A program made the translations under genes and the position numbers. A stretch of DNA of 22,440 nt from Rhizophagus sp. LPA8_4_AMF (taxonomy: Eukaryota > Glomeromycota > Glomeromycetes > Glomerales > Glomeraceae): NCBI GenBank assembly GCA_021464525.1, contig JADRCO010001114.1, positions 1 to 22,440 of the forward strand, given 5' to 3'. Shown piece by piece: positions 11,544 to 21,851 of this stretch. The notes beneath the pieces are model-generated. The model saw only the letters and a list, made by a program, of their open reading frames with translations. It had not been told where the DNA came from and did no database searches. Within the stretch, counting starts at the first letter, position 1. Each line of letters begins with the position of its first letter.

Positions 11544-11793
11544 CCGTCTAGCACTGCATATAGTATCGCCCTTTGAGCTTTATAAGACCCGGGTATTATA
11601 CTAGGTACAAAAATTTTACCCTTGATTAGTACTCCCCCTTAATTTTGGTAACTTTAGCTTAATCCTGGTAAAAATTATATTTTATACCCCTTATATAATA
11701 CCCGGTATCTCACAAAGTACCCCCGGGTATTATTCAATTTTTGAACCAGGTTTTTTGTATAAGACCCGGGGTACTATATGCAGTGCTAGACGG
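11544..11793. mobile_element. 250-bp MITE with perfect terminal inverted repeats and TA target sites
   Basis: The two ends are perfect inverted repeats of at least 22 bp, starting CCGTCTAGCACTGC and ending GCAGTGCTAGACGG. They are flanked on both sides by TA (11542-11543 and 11794-11795), the target duplication typical of the Tc1/mariner superfamily. The interior has no coding capacity. It repeats CCCGGGTATTAT and TATAAGACCCGGG motifs (about 11581, 11722 and 11758), so it may have arisen by internal duplication. The matching ends suggest a fairly recent insertion. Other TA-duplicating families cannot be excluded. Confidence 0.88.
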
Positions 11794-11795
11794 TA

Positions 11796-12542
11796 AACAC
11801 ATTTAATATTTTTGAATTTAAGTCTTGTGAATTCCAATCTCACGAATTCGGAAAGAAGTAAACCGTAATATTCATAATATTCGTAAGAAAAAAAAAATTC
11901 ATTATTATGCTGTAGATAATCAAATTACACTTGTACTTATTTTGACTAATCATAATTTAAAAGTTATAAAATTCGAATATTCGGAATATACAAAAAACTG
12001 ATAAAATTAGCAAAATATAAGTAATTTGCTGACGAACTTTATATCATCAATCAAAACCGCAAAACAAGAATAAATTTAAGGCAAGCCGGATTCAAATAAC
12101 TATGCTTTTATGAGGAAAACATTATATTATCTGTAATATCGGCATCGTGGCACTGTGGCTTTGTAGTCATCTTGCATGCTTTAAATTTGGCGCAGATGAG
12201 ATAGTAGATGTGCTATAATTCGCGTTTGCAGGAATAAAATCCTCGTCGGTAAAAAAATATAATAGAGCGAATAGAAATAAGTGCAATTATGTTGTTGAAA
12301 CATAATTTCGGAGGTGTATTTTGTTACCTGCGTTTAATAGAAACAAATTATCTGTAGAAAACCTCCGGAAATGTCTTGTATTAAATGGAGCTTACTTTCT
12401 CCTTTGAAAGCGGTGACATATATTCCATTTACTTTTTCTTATAGTAGTATAGTATTATAATTTCTAATTATTCTATGTACAGTACAAGCATACAGCGCAA
12501 AAATAATAAAGCATGTGATTTTTGGCATATTAATCTTTTCGA
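11796..12542. other. Intergenic DNA, no gene seen
   Basis: The stretch is AT-rich and unremarkable from 11800 to 12060, then somewhat more balanced in base composition around 12080-12420. I found no open frame with recognisable motifs, no tRNA boxes and no clear repeat. The more balanced part could be a decayed gene or an untranslated exon, but nothing positive supports that. Confidence 0.4.
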
Positions 12543-12872
12543 TTATCCCTTTAATCGTTTGGATTCCCTAGTTACTACCGTCCCAACGTACCCACATGAT
12601 TCTGCCGGTTCTTTAGCTTCGTGAACAACTTCGTTCACTGGTACCAATTCATGAGTATATTCATTGACATAGCAAAGATTATCCTGTTGAAAAGGATTCG
12701 AGTATAATGCTTTCATCATTGCGAGACCATAAATACAATTAAGGGTTTTTGGCTGAACTACCGTGACTTGCAAGAACGGGATAGACATCAGTAATAGTGT
12801 TTTGAAATCGATAATCAGTAGATCGACAATCTTTGATAATATTATCCATACAAGAATATCATTGTTAGTCAC
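12543..12872 (-). other. Unidentified coding-like patch, possibly last exon or gene remnant
   Basis: A minus-strand open frame of 109 codons ends at 12543. Its C-terminal part (from about 12770 down) is clearly richer in G and C than its surroundings and has protein-like composition, with segments such as LNCIYGLAMMKAL and NEYTHELVPVNEV. I do not recognise the family. A second, overlapping minus-strand frame (about 12750-12850) is also protein-like. That suggests either an unseen splice structure or a decayed gene copy. No neighbouring exons could be found upstream. Confidence 0.3.
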
Positions 12873-13505
12873 AAATGATGGTTACTTTTCAATAAATCAA
12901 AAAGTGAGCACATTTTGACAATTCTAATTTTTTTTCAAACTTCTCTTGATCATAATTTTCTGTCATTATGCCTTACATGCCATTATCATTGATGGACGGT
13001 TCGTGAATTTTGCCCTAAAATAATTATCCATTTTCTACTTGTTTTAAAGAAAAAGACATTCCGTTTGTTGTTCGAAAATACTTGCGCAAATTTCTCTCGA
13101 GATTCATTATCCTTCCTTACCTTAGCATGAGCAATCGCATTTCCTATAGAATTTTATTATTTTTCTTATGAAAAAGAATTCAGATGAGTCAAAACTTATA
13201 TCAGTTGTTCATGATATTTTATATTTTTACTGCTTGAATTATCCGAAAGTATGATAAAGTATTTCTTGCTTCACATTTATCAGATCGAGTTAAGTTATTA
13301 TTTCATGAACAGTAGAAATTAAAATGCTCTTTAATAATTATTGATCAGAATCATGTCATGGAAAAGTAGCTTTTTAATTAATGGTTATTATGCTAATAAA
13401 TGATGTTTATAAATTTAATATAGTAATATAATTATAAAATTTAATATAGTGATATAATTATAAAATTTAATAATTAATTCTGATGATTTCTGAATTAAAA
13501 GTAGT
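12873..13505. other. Intergenic DNA between the coding-like patch and the pseudokinase gene
   Basis: No gene is visible. The left part could belong to the same lost or unrecognised gene as the 12543-12872 patch, but frames are broken and short. The right part is strongly AT-rich and holds the 26-bp tandem repeat at 13411-13472. The 3' untranslated region of the pseudokinase gene presumably ends here. Confidence 0.4.
13411..13472. repeat. 26-bp tandem repeat, about 2.4 copies
   Basis: The unit AAATTTAATATAGTRATATA plus six further bases occurs at 13411-13436 and 13437-13462, with one base differing, followed by a partial third copy to 13472. It is a small AT-rich minisatellite just beyond the 3' end of the pseudokinase gene. 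Confidence 0.85.
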
Positions 13506-16150
13506 TTAATAATCTAAAAAAAAAAAATTATTATGTTAATACCTTTTTTTTCTTTATTCTTTTATAACGTAAGTTCTTACCATTTACTCCTAGTGCTTTT
13601 AATCTTTCTTTGGCTTTTTTATCATCTTGTAATGCAGCTCGTTTATACCAAAGTTTTGCCATTTCTAAATTTTGAGTATAACCCAATTTTCCATTATAAT
13701 ATCCTTCTCCTATTTGAAATTGTGCGCTTCCGCTGCCATGTTCAGCAGCTATTCATAAATATTTAACAGCTTCTTTTCTAGTATTAGTTATAATTTTCTT
13801 TATATCTTTATCAAGTAAAGAACATGCATAACAATATTGAACATCTGTAATACCATTATCAGCAGCTTCTTTATATAATTCTAAAGCAGCTAATTTGTCT
13901 ATTTTTTGATTGAATAATCCCCCCCATAAGTAGAAAGCCTTCCAATATTTTCCAAGACTATTTTGATTTTCTGCTTGTTCATTAAAACATTTCCATGCTT
14001 TTTCATGATTTTTTTCCTTAAATGCTTTTACACCTTCACTAATTGGAATCAACGGCTCAAAATCAACATCAATATTACTAAAATCAACATCATCGGGGAT
14101 TTCGTCACTCTTATCATTTAGTGGATTTGAAGGTATATCAATATCTGCAATTTCTTGAGGTTCAAGGCCTGGAGAACAACCAGGTTTAACATATTTCTTA
14201 GATAAATCATCTAATTGAATCAATAACTTCGTAATGCTTATACGAATATCAGGATCTTGATTCCAGGCTTCAATAAAAAAAAAGTCAAGATACTATTCAG
14301 TTTATAAAATAAAATAATTATTATTTATACAGATAGTGATTTACCTTCTCTAATTATTTCTTCAAATCCTTTTTGGATTTTAGCATCAGATGAATCGGGT
14401 AAAACAAGACTATTTTTTTTAAATTGAATCTTTTCTCTTCCACCACTGATCACATGATCTGAAATATCTTCAAGAACTTTATCTTCATAGGGTTTTCTTT
14501 CAAAAGTTAATTCCCATAAAAGCATTCCAAAGCTACGAACGAATATAAAATAATTTTTAATTAAAATAATAATAATGTATCAACGCGTAAAATTAAAAAT
14601 GTTTCTAAAATATACCTAAAAATTTCACATTTATAATCATAGCGGTATTCAGGATCTTTTAATTTCTCAGGAGCAAGCCAGCGACCACTTTCAATTCGAC
14701 CAGCAATTGAAGTGCTCGTATCATCTTTTCCACGAGAAAAATAAAAGTTTGTCAATTTCGCTACATGTTTTTCTGTTATCTTTTTTTTAAAAAAAATAAA
14801 ATAAAAAATTTTTGATTTCATCGATTGTTATGTATGCAAATTTAGAAAGAATGATCATACCATTACATTACTGCATTTCAAATCATGATGATAAATATTT
14901 AATGCGTTTAAATAGGCGATACCGCGACAAATATCAAGTGCATAAGATAACTATAAATGTAAAAAATACAAAAAATATAGCGTGACATAAATTTTTAAGA
15001 CAACAAAATCGAAGAAAATATGAGAAGACATTAACAAACCTTTAGTATCAAAGAAATTTTGTTTTCTTTGTATAGTTCCCTTAAACTTCCAAGTTCAGCC
15101 CATTCTAAAACCATAACTGTAGCACCATCGATAATTGAAAGTCCGTAAAATTGAATAATATTTGGTGATTGAGTAGCTTTTATATAAATAGCCAAAAAAC
15201 GTTGCGTAATTTTATAATCATGAGAATCTTTTTCAGGAATATTAATAGCTCTACAAGCTACTTCGATAGCATTCATGTATATTCTTCTTTTTGTTCTTCC
15301 CCGAGACCCACGTGTATCTTTCATTTTTCCTACCGTTGGCTCAACTAAATTAATACTATCTATTCTTTTTGTTTCATTAATTTCAGACTTTGATATCATT
15401 GACTTTATATTTTGAACTTCTTCATAAATGAGGGACATTTTGACACTATTCTCTTCGATATTATCACCAATTTTTTCGAGAAACTGATCGTTTTTTTAAA
15501 AAAAAATTATCAAATTAAATTTATTAACTATATGTAAAATTATTATACAATAAAAAATTAAAATAAAAAAGAAAATAAAATACGACCTCATTCATTTCAC
15601 TCAAATCAGCTTTCAAACTTTCATTATCAATTTGTCTTTGTTGATCATTGGCAATAACCATAGTAAAATTTAAATCTTTCATAGCATTATCGTAATCATC
15701 CATAAGTAAATTAAATTTTTCTGAAACACTCTTTGCTTTAAAGTAAACTTTAAATCCTTGTAATTGTGAAACTTTTTCAGCAAAAGTTTTAATTTTACCT
15801 AAAATTTCAACAAATCTATTAAATGCATGATACCATACTTGGCTTTTAAAATTTTTTTCATTTTCTTTTCTTCTACGAATTAATTGATCGATTGCGAATT
15901 CTGATAATCTTGCTCTATCTAATAGCGAATTACAAATCCTTTTATTATATTGTGAGGTTTGATATATATTTATTATTTCTGCAATTGCAGTAGCAGCTAA
16001 TCCAATTAATGGTATAAATGGTGTTATAGCTTCGCCTGCTTGAGCTGTTATCTGAAGTGCTTCTTTTGCGAAAGCTAAATTTGACGATTTTATTTCATTC
16101 AAACCTTTTGTAACTTCTATCGTACCTTCTATAGCATCTGTTACTGTCAT
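13506..16150 (-). CDS. MLKL/HeLo-like N-terminus + pseudokinase + Sel1-like repeats, with an internal TGA
   Basis: Exons in transcript order are 16150-15587, 15483-15040, 14950-14861, 14779-14616, 14532-14345, 14267-13581 and probably 13513-13506. Residues 1-200 are helical, with the hydrophobic stretch AITPFIPLIGLAATAIAEII, and look like the four-helix N-terminal domain of MLKL/HeLo-like proteins. The kinase fold follows (about 235-510): VACR (R266) replaces the VAIK lysine, HHDLKCSN (357-364) replaces HRD, NFY (377-379) replaces DFG, and RWLAPE (399-404) and SFGMLLWEL are kept. Loss of both the lysine and the DFG aspartate predicts weak or no catalysis. The tail has about three Sel1-type repeats of the kind that bind partner proteins. 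An in-frame TGA (13755-13753, codon 655) lies where the repeat consensus carries on for about 58 codons; TGG is the likely ancestor. The gene may encode a shortened protein or be a young pseudogene. The cell-death role of MLKL is only a comparison. Confidence 0.82.
13753..13755 (-). other. In-frame TGA within the Sel1-like repeats
   Basis: The codon falls between EAVKYL and IAAEHGSGSAQFQIGEGYY, both good Sel1-repeat sequence in the same frame. No intron of plausible size removes it. It ends the protein at 654 residues unless it is a sequencing error or is read through. Confidence 0.8.
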
Positions 16151-17465
16151 ATTTATTTAATAATATTAAAATTAGATAATTTGGGATTATTTATAAGAAA
16201 TTTCAAAATATCAAGAATTTAAGATGAATGAGTAAATGCCAAGATTGATTTTATGTTTTACAACCAAAAATAACGCAATAAATCTAAATTTGGTTATGAT
16301 TGCAATAATAATGTCGATTGATTTTTTTGGATTAAAATTTTTTTTTGTTATTTTGACTTTTATGTCTAATTAATTCCATTGCTGAATTCTTTCAAAGCTT
16401 CTCTAATTTAATAAAGTTCAAAAGAATTTTCTGAGAAGACAGACAAATATTGTTATACTGTATGCCCTTAATTTAATATTCCAGAGCTATCGTACTATAA
16501 ATACATTAACCTTTTTCAATTAAAAAATCCCGGCTATAACTTTTCAGATTATAAGTTCATGTGAAAAACTTTTAATATAATATATAATATATTAGATAAT
16601 TATTAAATTAAAAATATTTGTTATTACTTATCAAAAAATTTATATTATCCCAATTTTATTAGTAAATTTAGTTATATAGACTTTAATTTATTTGTAATAT
16701 ATTTAAATTTAATTATACAACATATTATACTTTAAATTTTATATTGAATTTTAATTTTAAATTTCAACTGTATTTTTATAATAAAAAGAAATTTAATTAA
16801 ATAATAAATAAATTTGTATGATTTTTATTTTATTTTATAGCATTAAATAGTTTTTTCATTGATAATAAATATTTTATTTTATTTATGATTTAATTGTTTT
16901 TTTAATATTTTTAAACTTTTTGTTTAAATTCACTATAAAAATAATTAAGTATTCTATTTTTCTATTTATATTCATTAATTCTTTAATAATGGTAAATTTA
17001 TTTTATTAATTTTAATTTTTTATTATTACATTGATTTTTTGCTTAATAATTAATTATTTTATTTTAATACTTTAATAATATAAATTTTATATAATAAATA
17101 TAAGTATTAAAAGGTAAGCTATTATACAAAAAAGATAATAATTTGTAAGTATAATAACAAAAATATCAGTAATGTTTAATAAACATTATTGTAAATATTT
17201 CCAAATATAATGTTTAAATCAATTGAATTTTTGTTAATTCAGTTCCTACAAAATGATCAGTAAAGAAATTTATTAATTAATATTATTATCAGTTTAATTT
17301 AAATTACAAATATTGTAAAAAAAGAGAAAAATAGTGTAAAATATGGAATAAACCATTATTTTTGAACAAATATTTCAGAATAAAAACAAAAAAATATGAA
17401 TAAAAACATTTATAAAACATACATTATTGTACAGTATCTAATTTAGCAATAAAATAAGTTGACCC
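16151..17465. other. Very AT-rich spacer between the two kinase genes
   Basis: The 1.3-kb spacer contains the promoter of the pseudokinase gene (just right of 16150) and the 3' end of the upstream kinase (left of 17466). From about 16560 to 17130 it is almost pure A and T and of low complexity. No open frame with protein-like composition, no RNA gene and no repeat with matching ends was found. Confidence 0.5.
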
Positions 17466-19013
17466 TCATTCCCAATCCACATTTTCATCATTGAAATCTT
17501 CAGGGATGGCGAATTTATTAATATCCTTATTTGAAAGAGATATAATCCTACTAGTATGATAAGTCTGATTTGTCGGCTTATTAGCTTTTCGAGATCCTGA
17601 ATAAGTTTTTTTTTCATTATCGTATGCAATGCTTAATTCTTCATTTTCAAGAATTTGTCTATATTGATATTTAATTACATCAAGGATTTCTTCAATAGTT
17701 GGCCTTTTCGAAGGATCTCCGTTCCAGCATCTCTTAATAAGGCTTTGAATTTCATTAGGAATCTCGGATAACATTGGTGGTCTCAAGCCAGAGATAATGT
17801 GAGAAATAGTCGAAAGATCGTGGGGAATATCATTAAATGGCGGAAATCCAGCAAAAATCTCCCACATCAACATACCTACACTATATATATCACTTGCTTT
17901 TGTATATTTCTGAAGTAGGAATAATTCAGGAGCCATGTATGGCACAATTCCATACAACTTTCTTACATTATCATCGTTTACTGGACCGCATAATCCCAAG
18001 TCAGCAATTAAACATCTATTTGTATATAAAAGGATGTTCCCACTATGCAAATCGTAGTGAACCAAGTCTTGAGCATGAATATCTGATAAAGCAAAACAAA
18101 TTCGCCAAATGGCGAACACTTTTTCTTTTAAACTCATTGTTACATGATTCTTTTCTAAATAATCTCGTAAATTTCCTTCGCCAAAAAAATTCATAACTAT
18201 AGCGTAATTGCCATCTTGAGGAAATTTGGTAATTCCATATGCATTAACAATATCACCAGATCTAACATTGACAAGTGCTTTAGCCTATATATAAAAAAAA
18301 TAGAAAGTAAATATACCGTTTATATTCTATATATAAAAAACACTGAACGTATAAAACATGATATATACCTCATCAAAAAACTCTTTAGTGGGTTGATTTG
18401 AATTGTTTAAAGATTTAAGTACAACCTTATGAGAACCCTGATAAGTAAATTCTTGTTTGCTTTCGTTCCAATCTAGTATTGCTCCTCGTTTCCACTTTGC
18501 AGTATATATTTTTGCAAATCCACCATCTGCTAAGTATTTTATATCTTCAAATTGATCGAACGAAATCCATTCTATAATATGTAAAGGAAGCGCTGATTTT
18601 GACTGGCATTCATGAATGAACTCATCAATAGCTTCGCTTCCAGACGTCCAAGTTCCAAGGAGACTTTTTAAATATTGAATGATGCAATTTTCGCAGTAAC
18701 GCGTAGAATATCTTGTTAACTTGCAATAACTACATTCAAACGGTTCGCCCCTTTTAAACAATTCTTTTTCTCTTTCAATATTCCTGGAAACTCTATCTCT
18801 CAAAAGTTCTTTTTCTGGCCGTGAAAGCACAGTATTTTCAGATAACACTTTATTGAAGATTTCTATGGTTTCTTTATGGTTCGATGAATGTAACTCAGAA
18901 TAGTAAATAAGCTCGAAGTAAATTTTTGATATTAACTCTTTGTCATTTGACTTTGTCTTAAAGAAAGAAGAAAAAAAAGAAATTATATATTCTACGAACG
19001 AAAACACACCCAT
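17466..19013 (-). CDS. Tyrosine-kinase-like protein kinase with CxxC-CxxC element, two exons
   Basis: Exons are 19013-18369 and 18284-17466, giving 487 aa, with one GT-AG intron of 84 nt. The N-terminal 90 residues include a hydrophobic stretch (about 4-18) that could associate with membrane. Next come C94/C97 and C107/C110, a possible small zinc site, then GTWTSGSEAIDEFIHECQ, an N-terminal module common in Rhizophagus kinases. The kinase domain runs from about 155 to 430: glycine-rich loop YLADGGFAKIY (160-170), VVLK with K200, HYDLHSGN (291-298), DLG (310-312), PYMAPE (330-335) and CWNGDPSKRP. Lysine and both key aspartates are present, so it should be active. HYD for HRD and DLG for DFG are common in these families. 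The C-terminal 50 residues are polar and probably disordered. Substrate and pathway are unknown. Confidence 0.92.
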
Positions 19014-19042
19014 TTTTTATATGCGGTACCTAACAAACCGCA
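19014..19042 (-). promoter_or_regulatory. Inverted repeat in the 5' leader of the kinase gene
   Basis: TGCGGT (19022-19027) and ACCGCA (19037-19042) form an inverted repeat with a 9-nt spacer, nine bases upstream of the ATG at 19013. If transcribed it would be a hairpin next to the start codon. If not, it is a dyad of the kind bound by dimeric regulators. The GC-rich arms stand out from the AT-rich surroundings, but chance is possible. Confidence 0.35.
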
Positions 19043-20317
19043 CTAACTTTTCAAGGTAATTATTGCGTTTACCTATTTCAAATAAACAGTTCAATCCTAA
19101 TCTAACTATACGCGTAAAAAGAATGATAAATAATACTGTTTTGACTATAATTTAAATTATTGAATTAAATAGAAATAACATACCTAGTTTGGAATTATGA
19201 AATATTCAATATCATTTACTGTAATTTAAAAATAATTTTACTGTGGTATGTCAGATCACACGATTATCCTTCGCTTCGTTATAGGTAAATAAGTGTACGA
19301 AAAGACTTCTTTATAAATTAAATAGTGATCGTTTATATTTTTTCTTATAAAAAAATGATATTAATTATTATTCTAAATTTTTAGAATAATTTTATTGTTA
19401 GAAGAGATCATTTTTAATAAAGGATGTAAACTCGGTTTGATTGCGTTATTGGATAGTCGTATATAGATTTACACGGGAAGATTCTAGGATTCACAATTTA
19501 ACCTAATACTTTGTTAATAAGATTATCTTTTATCTTGTATTCTGAATGCGATTATCAAGGCAAGAATTTTCAATAAAAAACCTATCTTGTATATTTTTTT
19601 TATCTTATCACTATTTTACAATAATGTATATTTGGATATTATTATTTTTGATATTTCTCAAATTTGGTTGGAATTTCTGTAATTTCGTTAAAATTTTTTA
19701 GTTGTAAATTATCTTATTCCATCAATTTGATATAAATTGTTTCTGAGATATTATGGACTCTTAAGATATTACCTTTTGATATTTATGAAGAACTAATAAT
19801 CTTATATTTTTAATAATATTTTCAACAGTTACTTATAACATACTTTATAATCATTATAACGAAAACTTTCACATTATGATCATTTATTAAATTCGTGAAA
19901 AATACAAAAATTTTAGTATTTTGTCATCATTATGCATACCTTGTGGCCAAACGCGATCAGAACGGAATTGGTGTCAAATTGTGCAGAGATATTTTGTTAA
20001 TAATACATCAAAAATGGACAAGTGATCATGAAGTTATTGATAATTTAAAAAGTTTCAATTTAAAGCAAAGTTTCTTGTAAATTTACATATAATATAATTG
20101 TTTAATATGTGTAGTTAATTATTTAATTTAATATTATTAATCTTATAAAATTTAAAAAATCAGACTGGTAAAGAATATCCCTTACCGGATGAGTACATTC
20201 ATAATTTTTTAAAGAAACTTGCAATATTAATGCTACATATAATTCTATACATTATTCATTGATATTTTAAGAACATACTCTAAAGCCTATTTCATTACTT
20301 TTTCTTAATAATCTGAT
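19043..20317. other. AT-rich region upstream of the kinase gene, no secure gene
   Basis: No gene can be supported. A plus-strand open frame at about 19895-20080 has a short protein-like part (KRDQNGIGVKLCRDILLII) without an ATG start or a known motif; it may be a scrap of an old gene. A small GGTAA/TTACC hairpin lies near 20167-20187. The rest is low-complexity AT sequence. Confidence 0.4.
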
Positions 20318-20535
20318 GTGGTAATTAGTGATGGGACTTAAAAATTATTTCAAATCTTTTTTAATTAATAAGTACTTATTAAGTACTTATTAAGTTAATT
20401 ATTAAGACTAATTATTAACTTAAAAATTAAAAATCCTATGTTAATTTAAATTATTGACTTAATAAGTACTTATTAAGTTAAAATTAAAAATAGTTATTAA
20501 GTTAAAAATTAAAAAATCCCATCACTAGTGGTAAT
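20318..20535. mobile_element. 202-bp hAT-type MITE with 8-bp target duplication
   Basis: The element is 20326-20527. It starts TAGTGATGGGACTT and ends with the inverted form AATCCCATCACTA, one mismatch over 14 bp. It is flanked by GTGGTAAT on both sides (20318-20325 and 20528-20535). An 8-bp duplication fitting nTnnnnAn and ends fitting YARNG are hallmarks of the hAT superfamily. The inside has no coding capacity and is built from repeated TTAATAAGTACTTATTAAG palindromes and TTAAAAATTAAAAA blocks. It needs a transposase from elsewhere. The exact duplication suggests a fairly recent insertion. Confidence 0.87.
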
Positions 20536-20601
20536 TATTTCCACCTTCTTCAATTAAACTTGAAAGTAAAGTTGAATTAGTGTTAAAGTATTTTGAAATA
20601 A

Positions 20602-20772
20602 GACTATTTATCAAAACAAATACCTCTTGGCTCTTTCAATATTGTGACTGATCAAATTATTAACATTAACAAAGAATCTGATTCTTACAAAACAAAAATT
20701 ATATTTGTTTATGATCCTAATTCTAATGTCTTAGGCAATATAATATGTTGCAATAGCTTTTTTCTAAAATAA
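20602..20772 (+). pseudogene. Short coding-like scrap, unidentified
   Basis: A 56-codon open frame without an ATG start has protein-like composition (for example IPLGSFNIVTDQIINI and KTKIIFVYDPNSNVLGNI) and ends at TAA 20770-20772. I do not recognise the family. It looks like the C-terminal end of a decayed gene, but chance in a less AT-rich patch is possible. Confidence 0.3.
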
Positions 20773-21471
20773 AGTCAATTAAATGAATCATTATATAATA
20801 ATTGAAATCAAAAAAAAATTAAAATGTATCTTGTTACCAATTTTCATAAAGAATTCAGCCTTAACTAATAAATATCACTAATTTTCATTTTACCTGAATT
20901 TTTTTTAGCATCTTCAAGTTTTTTATCCATTTTTTAGTTCTTTATTATTATTTTCTTGGTATTTTGCATATAAGAATGAATCATATTTTTGCCTTCTGAA
21001 ATCAATGAAAAAAAATTTAAAATAACATTATTATTATCTTAATTGATAATAGATTTTTAACTATTAAATATTTTTTTTTTTGTGCTTTTGCAGCATATTT
21101 ACAATTTATTAGAATCAAATATAGAAAATACATATATGACTACATTCAAAAACTAATTTATTAAACCATAAACCATCTATCATTCATATGAACTCCATTT
21201 ATGTACTATTAACTTATATTTTTTCTGCACAAGTAGTGGGTATGTAAAACAACCCAATCTTAAAGAATATTACTCCTTGTGGTCTTAGAAACTACTACTA
21301 AATATTAATTATAATTATATATTAAATATTGGCTGTATATCTCCAATAAAATTTGGTTTAGATTAATCTTAATATTTTTAATATAAATCACCAATATTAT
21401 AATTTCCTATAAATTCCTATACATCTTATTTTACATGATATATATTAATGGAATTACCAGATATAGAATCT
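20773..21471. other. AT-rich intergenic DNA, no gene seen
   Basis: No gene, RNA gene or repeat with matching ends was found. A short minus-strand segment near 20930-21000 (YDSFLYAKYQENNNKELK) is weakly protein-like and could be a further decayed scrap related to its neighbours. Confidence 0.4.
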
Positions 21472-21825
21472 CTATAGAAAGATAGTAAATTGATTGTCAT
21501 CTAAGTTCAATAACTTTTTGAATAGATAATTATAATCAAATCCATTATCTACATCTTTGTATGCAAATAAAGATTCAGAATCAATTGAAAATAAATCTTC
21601 TTTTAAATATATTCTATTGGAATTTATATAAAAATACTTGATTCAATTTTGTTATAATTAGCAATTATACTAGTTCTTATTAAAAGTTTCATTCTTTTAG
21701 AAATTCATTTTTTATTTCTCAATTCATATAATTTGCAACATCTTCTAAGTTCTTTCTGCCAAAATATACAATCAACTCTATCAATTATGCATTTTTGTAA
21801 CCATTCTAAAGATTTACTATTTAAA
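21472..21825 (-). pseudogene. Two minus-strand coding-like scraps, unidentified
   Basis: One open segment lies at about 21700-21825 (with SLEWLQKCIIDRVDCIFWQK) and another at about 21472-21640 (with SIDSESLFAYKDVDNGFDYN). Both are short, have no start codon and are more protein-like than the surrounding DNA. They may be parts of one old gene or of a transposon. The family is not recognised. Confidence 0.28.
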
Positions 21826-21851
21826 TAAATTAATAAAATATAATATATTAT

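Noticed and set aside
13533-13766. Plus-strand 77-codon open frame
   Set aside because: Antisense to the Sel1-repeat tail of the pseudokinase gene; composition is hydrophobic and AT-driven.
15031-15438. Separate small kinase-like gene starting at the ATG at 15438
   Set aside because: Exon 2 reads open upstream to a good acceptor at 15483 and joins in phase to the helical N-terminal exon, so it is part of one larger gene.
17837-18196. Plus-strand 119-codon open frame opposite the kinase domain
   Set aside because: Antisense shadow of the conserved kinase sequence.
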